Source: Serinus canaria (taxonomy: Eukaryota > Chordata > Aves > Passeriformes > Fringillidae). From it: DNA of 64,000 nt. The first letter of the stretch is position 1; every line of letters begins with the position of its first letter. Both the position numbers and the translations under genes were made by a program. Location of the stretch: assembly GCF_022539315.1 (NCBI RefSeq), contig NC_066332.1:4607001-4671000 (forward strand). The letters are read 5' to 3'. This document shows positions 55,583-64,000 of this stretch, one piece after another. The notes beneath the pieces were generated by a model, which saw only the letters and a program-made list of their open reading frames with translations, did not search any database and was not told the origin of the DNA.

Positions 55583-58500
55583 GTGAGCACCGCACCGGGA
55601 GGGCACCGGGTGCCGCGGGCACCGGGGGCAGCGGGGCCGGCCCCGAAGTTTGTCTCCCCGCCGAAGTTGGGGCCGCGCCGCCGGGCGCCCCCCGCCGCCA
55701 CCGTGTTACCGGCGCCGCCACCGAGGCTCGGGCACCCCCCGGGGAGCGGCACCGGCGGGAGCGCAGCGCGGCGGGGAGGCGGGAGACCGGGAGGAGCGAA
55801 GGGAGGCAGGGCAGGCGCCGGGTCCCGCAGGACCGGGAAGGCGGCGGGTCCCGCGGGGACCGGGGTACGGCAGGTCCCGGAGGCAGCGGGCATGCGGCGG
55901 GCGCGGGGCGGGGGGGTCGGTGCTCGTCCCTCAGGGCGAGGGAACGGGAAACGGCGCTCACCGGGGAGTGCGGGGGGTTCGGCGGGGAAGTTGGGGCGAG
56001 CCGTCCCGTTCGGCCCCCCCCGAGGAGAATCGCTCCGCTGTGACATCACGCGATTTCCATGGCAACCGCCTGGGACATCATCGGGGAGCTTTGTGACATC
56101 ACGGCGAGGGGAGCTGCCGGCCCTCCCGGGGGGTCCGGGACGGTTGGGCGGGAGGGACGGGACCCCCGGCCCCGCTGCATCGGGGCCAGTCCCGGTGAGA
56201 TGCTGGGGACAGCGGTGCCGTGCGGGGGGACCCCGGCTGGACCCCCCACTGCTGTCCCGTGCCCCAGGGAGGGGGCGGCCACACAGCCCCAGGCCCAGCC
56301 CTCGCCACCGGCAGCACATGCCCCTCTCCGACGAGGCTCGAGCAGAGGAGAAGGTGCCAACGCTGCGTGTGCAGCCCCTGGCATTGGCGTGCAGACCCCC
56401 AGGCAGGGCAGAGCCCCTTCTGCCAACCCAGAGAGGCTTTTTCCCGCTGGGGGAAATGTCACCTTGCGGCTCTGTGGCCTCGCACTCGGATGCTCCTTTC
56501 TCTGGCTCCCGCCTCAGCTTTGTCTGGTGTATTAACCCAGCCTGGCTGATGACTTGAGGTTTGTTAACCCCAAGCCTTTGGAGCAGTCCTGCTTTCCAGC
56601 CTCGGTTCCCAGCCCTGGTGCAGCTGGCTGGAGGAAAAGCATCATCCAGGCCGGGAAACTGGGAGCCTGATGTGGAGACAGGCAGCGAGGCTACTGACAG
56701 GGTTGGATCCCACCAGGGGTAGCCTGTTAAGGTCAAGATCTACAGCTTTCATTTGTGGAGCTAGAAAAACAAAATGCAAATTGAAGAGCCTGTGGGCTAA
56801 AGCAAAACCTATTCTTAAAGTTTTTGTCTTGTTAAGCAAGGAAATAGAGTGCCAAATAGGCTTTGTTAAGTGGCAGTCTAATTAATAATTTAAAATCTTG
56901 TAGCTGTCTTTCATTAGAATTTATCTGTACATCAACCACAAAATCAGTCAAACACACTCATTTATAAGTTAATACCGTTCCTGAATAATTCAACAGGCAG
57001 TTAGAGGAGGCCTCCATCCTGCCGACAGGTTCTCCCCTCCCTGCCTCACCGTGGCCAGGTGTCCCTGGGCAGGGCATCCCCATCCCCAGCATTTGCCCAA
57101 AGCGTGGTGCAAAGGGGACATCCAACATGTGAAGCAAGGGGACAAGGGAACAGCTGCTGCTGGAGCTCTGGGCTGGGGCCAAACCCCTCTGTGGGGCTCG
57201 GGGTGGCTGATTTTGTCAAGGATGGTGGCAGTGCAAGGCTGTGCTGGTGGCAGCACGGGCTGATGGTGGCACTGCCGCCGCCTTCCACGTCCCACTGCCA
57301 GGGACCAGGCTTGAGGCTGGGGCCATGGCAGGGCTTGAGGCAGCAGGAGCTGTGCCATGGTTGACACCTCCAAGGGAGGCAGCTCTGAGGGGACAGCTTC
57401 ACATGGGGTGCCACACAGGCAAAGTCATTTTCAGCAGGATGGTGACAGCATGGCCGGGCAAGTGCTGCTATTCCTGAGGGCATTTTAGGCCTCTTGCACC
57501 CCGTGAGCTTCAACTGTGAAGTCACTGGTGGGATTCAGGGTGGTTCTGTGCGGTGGGATGTCACTGGTGCATGGCAGTGGGTGACAGCGTGGGGTGCACT
57601 CCATCCTGGGTGAGGGTGTCACAGCCTTGTCCGAGGTGGCCGCAGGCAGCCGCAGGCAGGAGTGCAATGCTGGCGATGCAGGAGAAGGAGATTTCCAGGT
57701 CAAGGATGACACCAAGGTCATGGGCAGCCACATCCCCATCCCTTCCATCGCTCATGCCATCAGGGGGGCATCCAGCCTCCATCCCTCCCTGCCAGGGCAG
57801 CAGTCAGTGGGCAGGGTGAAGGCGCAGGCTGGACTGCGGTTCTTGCGCCGGGGAGCCAAGAGCCCAGAAACCTTTCTGCTTATAAAAGTTTAATTTCATA
57901 AAGAGCTGATAGGAAGCCACAAGCTCTCTGTGCCCGGTGAAGCAAGGGAGGGGGTCAGGATGTGGCCCAGGCTGTCCCTGTGGTGATGCTGGGGGGAGAG
58001 AGGAAGGCTCGGCAGACGAGACCTCCCTGGACCTGGAGCTGGGATGTGAAGGAGCCATGGCTGCTCAGTGACCTGCACTGATGGAGCCCGGCAGGCTCAG
58101 AGCCATGGCCACTCTCAGCTGGATGTTATTCCCACCTTTTGCCTAAAATGCCACACCCTGTGCCCTGCAGTCCCATCTGGGTGCTGGAAGCTGTGGGTGA
58201 CACTCCAGGTGGCCTCGAAGCACTGCCCTAAAAACATCAGTGAACCTGCTGGGGAGATGTAAAAAGATGCATTTTCCAGTGTGATTTCACACCCATCTTT
58301 CCCTGAAGCACCTGGCAGCACTGGAGCCAGTGGCACAGGCCAGCAGCAGGGGCAGTGGGGCTCCCTGGTGTGCAGGATGAGGCCGTGAGTGGGATGTCAT
58401 TGCCTTGGGGCCAGGCAGGAGCTTGGGCTGCTGGAAACTGCTGATGGGTTTTGACAGCAAGAGCCAAAATCTTGTTTGAAGGCAAAAAACAGGGAAGTGT

Positions 58501-60876
58501 GGGAGCCTGGAGGGATGTGATGGTGGCCAGGTGTGACCAGGGCTGCCTCACACTGGGGTGTCCCCTGCTCCTGGCTGTGCCCCTGTGGGAGTGTGGAGGC
58601 AAAGCCCACCCTTGCAGAGGAGTGACCCAGGACACGGCCACTTCAGCCTTACATCACCTGTCCCACTATGCCCCACATTAGGGCACCCCTGGGTGACACT
58701 GCCACTCATCCCTACCCCAGGGAGCTGCTTCAGTCTCCCCCAAACAGCCGAAAATTTGGGCTTTGTTTGCAAAGTGCAATTCCAGGGTTCAGCCACGATC
58801 AATAGAGAGTTGGGTTATTAAGAGCAGATTATGTTTGCAGAGCACTTTGGTGGAGCAGCAGCAGCACAGGCACCCACACCCCAGCAGTGGTGGCTGTTGT
58901 TTGGTTCCCAGAAGGTTGGGATGGGTGAGGCGCTGCCCTCATTCAGAACCCACCAAAGGAGGCTGAACTCTGATTTAAGAGCAGAGGCAACAAGTGGGAG
59001 GCTGCAGGGAGAGCCGTGAGGCCAGGAGCAGGGGGATCCTGGTGGGAGTCAGTGAGGAGGAGCTGGGGATCCGTGTGCTGGCACAGGGTGCAGGGCATGG
59101 CCTCAGGAGCACCACTGGGATACAGGAGCATCCGTGTCCTCTCCAGCAAGGCTGCTCTTCCCCTGCTATTTTGGGTGAGGCTGCTCAAGCCCAAGGTGGA
59201 AAGAGCTGGCTCAGCCTCAGGATCCTGTGCCAGCAGCAGGGCTGGTGCTGTCCTCGCTCCGGATGTCAACCCCACGTCCCATCTCCCAAATGGAGGAAGC
59301 ACCAATCCCACCGATCCCCCTGTGCCATCCCTGCGGAGCAGCATCACCATGGAAACCCACAGCCCGGCAATCAGAGGGGGGACACTTTTAGGAGTATTAT
59401 TTTTACTGATGACAAATGGTGAAGGCTCGCTGCTGACAGAGGAGATGAGCCCATTCCTGGGTATCGCCTGCTTTCCCCGTGGCAGCTTTTTCTCTGCTTT
59501 TCCTGCTGGGGGCAGGTGCTGATGGGGCAGCAGTGGCTCTGCCCGGGTGTTAAGTGCGGGCAGGGCGAGCGGCAGATGCAGGACAGGAAGATGCGGGGGG
59601 CAATCTTCTTTGCACAGATTAGGATTGGGGGTTATTAAGCGGAAAATGCTCCATTTGGTGTAGAAAGCTCCTTTTCCTTTTGAACAGCATATGTGCCCGC
59701 TGGCTGCTTGCTTCCCGGTGGTGTTGGCACAGCGGCTCGGAGCCGGCACGGCAGCTTGGAGCCCGCCCAGCTTTGGTGAGCAGCTTTTAGCGGTGCTCCA
59801 GCCTGGGCCGGGAGAGCCGTGACCGCTCTGGTGGCTCACAGTGCCAAAAGCTGGTTCCTGTCACGGCCGTGTCTCTCATGGCCAGCGGGATGGGGTGGCA
59901 GCCGGTTTTGGCCCTGGAGAGGTGATGGCACAGCAGGTCCGTGGAGGTCCAGCCCATCCCAACAGATCCCGTGTGTGGGGAGGGCTCGGTTCTGGAGCCG
60001 GAGGGTGTCAGAGGTGCTCCACGTGCTCCCGAGGTCCCGGCATCGCCATCACCCGGGGAGGATGCAGCCGCTGTTTACTGGGGAGGGAATTTGGCTGCCG
60101 CTGCTCTGGCAGGGCTCCTTACGGAGCAGCCCTGCAAGCGGAGGGGAGGTGCCAGCGGCTCCGCCAGCCCCGTGTGCCGCACTTGGGAACCGCTTTCTAT
60201 TTTTTTTTTTTTTCCAGCTGCATTTGCACCAGCGTTTGCATTGATTTGCTCGGGGAAACCCCATCCCCGTGACCGCGGGACCCCCACGGTGCCACCCCAG
60301 GGGTGCAAAGCCCGTCCTTGGGCACGGAGAATGTCACCGGGCTTTTTTTGGCCCGAGGTGACCTGGGTGAGGATCTTGTCCATGAGACCTTCACCCAGCT
60401 GGGCATCCATGTGCATTTGGTACGTGCTGGCCCCGGGCAGATCCCTTCTGATCCCCGCGGGGGGAAGGCAGAGGGGGACAAAAGCTGCCGGCTGCATCCG
60501 CTACCAGCTCCTGCCTCCCTCCTTCCCTCCCCGCTGCCTGCAAATTCGGCATCCCATCGGGTGCTGGATACAGCCACCCTGCGGGAGGCACACCCGAGCC
60601 AGCGGAGGGGCCGGGATGATCCCCCCTCGGCAGGGATATGCCGGGGTGTTTGTGCTAACAAGCCCGGCGTATTATAATTTCAATGGAATTTAAAAAACAA
60701 AATAGTCCTCAGACAAACGACTCTGCAGTGCCTCTGCCAGGGCCTAAGATCTGCTGCTATCTATTTTTTAATAATTGAGGGTAATAAATATGTATTTCTT
60801 TCTCCTTTCTCTCCGTACGCCGCAGCTTGTCAGCTCCCTGCGTCTCTCCTCTGATCAGACCCCATCTTTGCCGCGC

Positions 60877-60937
60877 GGAAAGGAAAAGAAAGGGGAAAAA
60901 AAAGAAAGAGAGGAGAGAGAGAGAGAAAAAAAAAAGA
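60877..60937. repeat. Purine (A/G) low-complexity tract
   Basis: About 60 bases of uninterrupted A and G, including a GAGAGAGAGAGA run. Confidence 0.95.
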
Positions 60938-62389
60938 CTCTTTAAGCAAAAAGGATTAAAGCCTTGAAAGTAGGTCTGCCCGAGCTACTCGGCTCCTCCT
61001 GCTCCCTGCCAGCCGCAGACAGGGCCAGGGACAAGAAGAGCATCCCCAGGTGGTGGAATCCGTCCCCGCGGGGTGTTTTTGGGTGCAGAGCCCGGCTGGG
61101 CAGTGGCAAATCCCTCGGGGAACGGGGCTGTGGCTGGGCAGAGCCGCCGGGTAACTTGGCACACCGCTGCTCCGAGCCAGTTCTGCTTCGGCGGCAGATA
61201 TTCCCCGGCTTATTATTCCCTCTGGTTTTCAGATGGAGATGTTGGCTCGGAGACGTGGAGGGGGTTTGGCAGTGGGGCTGAGCCCGGGCCAGGCTCCGGG
61301 ACCCCCCCGGCCTCGGGATGCTTGGGCGGAGGAGGCGCTGGTGTGAAGGAGGCGGCTATTTATAGCTTCCCTCGGCTTTTGTTCCTTTTCCAGTAGAGCT
61401 CCTCTCGAAATAGAAACAGTGCCGACTGCGCGGCCGCTCCCGGGGCCCAGCCTGGATGCGGGGGGCACCTCTCGGCCGGGGGTGGGGGGATACCCCGAGC
61501 TATGAGATGCTTTTGCCTTGGGCATCCCCCCCCATCCCGCATCCCTCGAGACGGGGCTGGTGTGGGATGGGGAGTGGAAGGTGCCCCACTGCTATCCCCG
61601 TGTGCTGGTGGTATCCATCCCGACCCTGAAGGGGGTGAATGGCTCTGAGGGGAGCATCTCTGTAGGGTGACAGCTCTGGGTGTCCCTTGGGAGAGCAGGT
61701 GAATCCCTCGGGAACGCCCTGACACGGTCTGTCCTCGTTTCCCAGCTCAGTCGTTTCCTCTGCTTTTCCCTCCCAGCATCCAACAGCACCCCCTTGCTCC
61801 CCCCACCCCACCCCCTCCCCACTCCATCTCTGATCAATATAGCTGGGAAAAACAAAACAAAACAAAGTAAATATTTAATACGATCCAGGGAGCCACAGCG
61901 AGCGCTCCCCCCGTCTGTCTCCTCCAGCAGCCGCTCGCAGCAGCTCCCCGGCCCTAATGAGCCTGAGTGCAACAGGGATCGATGGCAGAGGCAACCTCTG
62001 CACAGGGGTCAGCTCTGCCACATCCCCTGTGCTGCCCCGGGGCTCAGCCCTGCACCCCCCAGGGCTGCCCGCCCTCCTCATCCTCTTCGTCGTGCCCCGT
62101 TTTTCCTCTCCTGCATCCCTTTTGTCATTTCCAGTTGTGGGAGGGATGAAGGTTCTGCCTCTCCATCACAGCCACATGGGACATGAGCTGTGGCAGGCAT
62201 CAGCCCTGGGCTGGGGGCTTCCTTAGGGTGTGGGATGGGGTGTGTGTAGGGCTGGATCCAACGTGGGATGAGTGGAACAGGTCCCTTATGGATGGAGGTG
62301 GGAGCCTTAGGGAGACCCCAAATAACTTTAGAGCTGGTGCTGGCTTTTTAACCAGTGCCAAGACACTGTGTTTGTGGTGGGACCAGTTG

Positions 62390-62420
62390 CTCCTCCTCCT
62401 CTCCTCCTCCTCCTCCTCTC
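62390..62420. repeat. (CTC)n trinucleotide microsatellite
   Basis: About ten CTC/TCC units with one slip, in RTN4RL1 intron 1. Confidence 0.9.
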
Positions 62421-64000
62421 ACCCCCTCAGCTGCATCCCCTGCTGTCCTCCAGAGACCCCAGGTGCTGACAGAGTTTGGGAAGTGCCAGTGCCACGTAAC
62501 CGGCAGGCTGGTCCTGGCAGTGCCAGCGGAGGACCTGCCTCATTGCACTCTTGCTCTGCATGTTTTCTGAGTTTGGATGGTCCCTGTCACCCCAACACCA
62601 ATGGAGCTGCCAGAGTTCCTGTCACCCTGACCCAGCTGCCCTGCACTAGATGGTCCCTGTTGTGCCCATCACCAATAGGAGAGGGACCAAGCTTTGCCCC
62701 CAGCGAGGCATTCCCTCAGCTGGACCTGTGCATCCCCGTGCAGCCTCATCCTGCCCTGGTGTCCCAGCAGGATGCAGAACCCAGGAGGGGCACCAGGCTC
62801 TGCTCCTCTGCAACCACAAGGCTTTGCAAATTGTTTTTCCACGGAAAAGTCAGTTGTCCTTGGTAACACCTGGGATGAACCCAGAGCTGAATTCCATCCC
62901 TGGGATTTGATGAGAGGGATGCCCGCTCTGCCTGATGCCCCTCATCCTGCACTTCCAGGCCTCCAGCACTGCAAAGCCTCAGCCAGGCTGTGCCCAGGGA
63001 TGGAAACTGCAGTTAGAGCTGGAAAACAACCCAGAGTGCCCTGAGCACGGGGCTGGGAATGTGCATCTCCTGCCTCCCAGGTGATGCTGCTGAGCATCCT
63101 CCTGCAGCTCAGGGTGTCCCAGCTGGCAGAGGGCTGCAGAGGTGCCAGGGCAGGGCTCCCCCTGGGAAGGGCAGCAGTGGGAGCAGGAGCTGGGACAGCG
63201 GTGCAGGTCCTGCGTCACAGATGCAGCTTGTGGCAAAGTGCCGAGGAAGTTTTGCAGCAGCATTAGAAAATGTTGACATGTTTTTTGAAACAATTTCAGA
63301 TCTGATATCTGCGCCAGATTGAGTTTGTAACCAGCTTTATTGTTTAAGCCTGCTGGGATTTCATCAAAGGCGTCTGCTGTTTACCCAGAACCATTTCATT
63401 GGAGAAAACAGCAAACAGACCTGCATTTCTATCTGATTTCACTTTTTCCTTTTCCTCCTGAATTTAAGTGCTTGTGAAAAGCATGGCTGATAAGGCAGAG
63501 CGGTGTGGATAAATCCCGAGGACTGGCGGTGGATGCTCCACCAGCTGCTCCAGCTTTATTAATAGACTGAAGGCAGTTGCTGGACCAGCTGCTGGGTGCC
63601 AGCCTGGAGCCAGGCACCCGCCTCGGGGGCAGCTGGATGTCCCCAGATGGTTTTGGGATCTCCATCCCGGCAGGCTGAGCCGAGTCATGACTCCTCAGGA
63701 TGCCCAAGGCTGGGAAGAGGATCCACGCAGAGCTTTTTTAGTGCTTTCAGTGTGAATTCAGATTTAAACTGTGAGGGAGCCGATGGCTGTCCCTCCCCAG
63801 GGAGTGACCCCAGCAGGCAATGTGCTCTGTCACTCCCTGACAAGCCAGGCCAAGGCAATGCAGCCTCGGGAAGCAGAGAAGAATGAAGGAGAAACCAAAC
63901 TAGAAAGGGGCTTGGTGTAAACTGCATCAATCCTTCTCTCACATCCCCAGGGAATCCTGTGGCTGCCAGCCTGGCTCTGTCTTTTGCCCATTGCTGACCT

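Larger units (their letters stand above)
55583..64000 (+). other. RTN4RL1 intron 1 (continues past the window)
   Basis: CpG-rich to about 56.3 kb, then unique sequence. AT-rich candidate conserved blocks: 56700-57000 (CTAATTAATAATTTAAAATC), 59590-59700 (GGTTATTAAGCGG), 60655-60830 (TTTTTTAATAATTGAGGGTAATAAATATG), 61840-61900 and 63270-63480 (TTTATTGTTTAAGCC, ATCAAAGGCG). No coding exon or RNA gene recognised. Confidence 0.5.

Noticed and set aside
55013..56557. 514-codon plus-strand open frame over the RTN4RL1 first exon
   Set aside because: A product of the CpG island. The real RTN4RL1 frame is the short ATG exon with a donor at 55583.
54082..56736. 884-codon minus-strand open frame across the DPH1-RTN4RL1 spacer
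   Set aside because: It runs through a G-rich minisatellite, a CCCAG repeat and a promoter CpG island. The composition is Pro/Arg/Ser only, with no domain and no agreement with known gene order.
1..64000. CRISPR arrays, bacterial operons, ribosome-binding sites, tRNA or rRNA genes
   Set aside because: The sequence is vertebrate with spliced genes. No direct-repeat/spacer array, tRNA cloverleaf or rRNA motif was seen.

Overview
The window looks like vertebrate, and specifically avian, chromosomal DNA. It is GC-rich and CpG-dense, carries CR1-type LINE fragments, and has compact GT-AG-spliced genes. Its gene order is that of human 17p13.3 in inverted orientation: SMG6 > / < HIC1 / miR-212 and miR-132 > / < OVCA2 / < DPH1 / RTN4RL1 >. 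From memory this block lies on a microchromosome in chicken; the species here cannot be named from the sequence alone.

Layout: (1) 1-15505 (+) is the 3' end of SMG6, six exons that end in the PIN endonuclease domain, with a proximal AATAAA at 15619 and a likely distal ATTAAA at 17403. (2) HIC1 converges on it from the minus strand: poly(A) signal at 17708, a 1.5 kb 3' UTR, one large coding exon at 19241-21166 (BTB plus five C2H2 zinc fingers), and a CpG-island promoter with a TATA-like box near 21365. (3) 22.6-28.1 kb has no protein gene. It holds a degenerate minisatellite split by an old CR1 copy, a perfect RFX X-box, and G-rich stretches. (4) 28.1-29.9 kb (+) is the miR-212/miR-132 locus, with a CRE/TATA promoter, a spliced non-coding host and both hairpins; a third miRNA-like hairpin follows. 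(5) 30-35 kb is intergenic, with a 36-bp tandem repeat and a TA-rich tract. (6) OVCA2 (35039-35740, -) and the 12 coding exons of DPH1 (36123-53730, -) sit head to tail. No poly(A) hexamer was found between them, and the only one found overlaps the OVCA2 stop codon. (7) DPH1 and RTN4RL1 diverge from a CpG-rich region containing a G-rich minisatellite. Only the 13-nt first coding exon of RTN4RL1 is present; the rest of the window is its first intron.

Functionally the block mixes housekeeping genes (SMG6 in nonsense-mediated decay, DPH1 in diphthamide synthesis, OVCA2 a serine hydrolase) with regulated ones (HIC1 transcriptional repressor, activity-dependent miR-132/212, neuronal RTN4RL1). The introns of DPH1, SMG6 and RTN4RL1 contain many AT-rich blocks with homeodomain-like motifs that stand out from the GC-rich background. 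These are candidate enhancers of the regulated neighbours. Exon boundaries were set by hand from reading-frame continuity, splice-site dinucleotides and recalled family sequences; no alignment was run.
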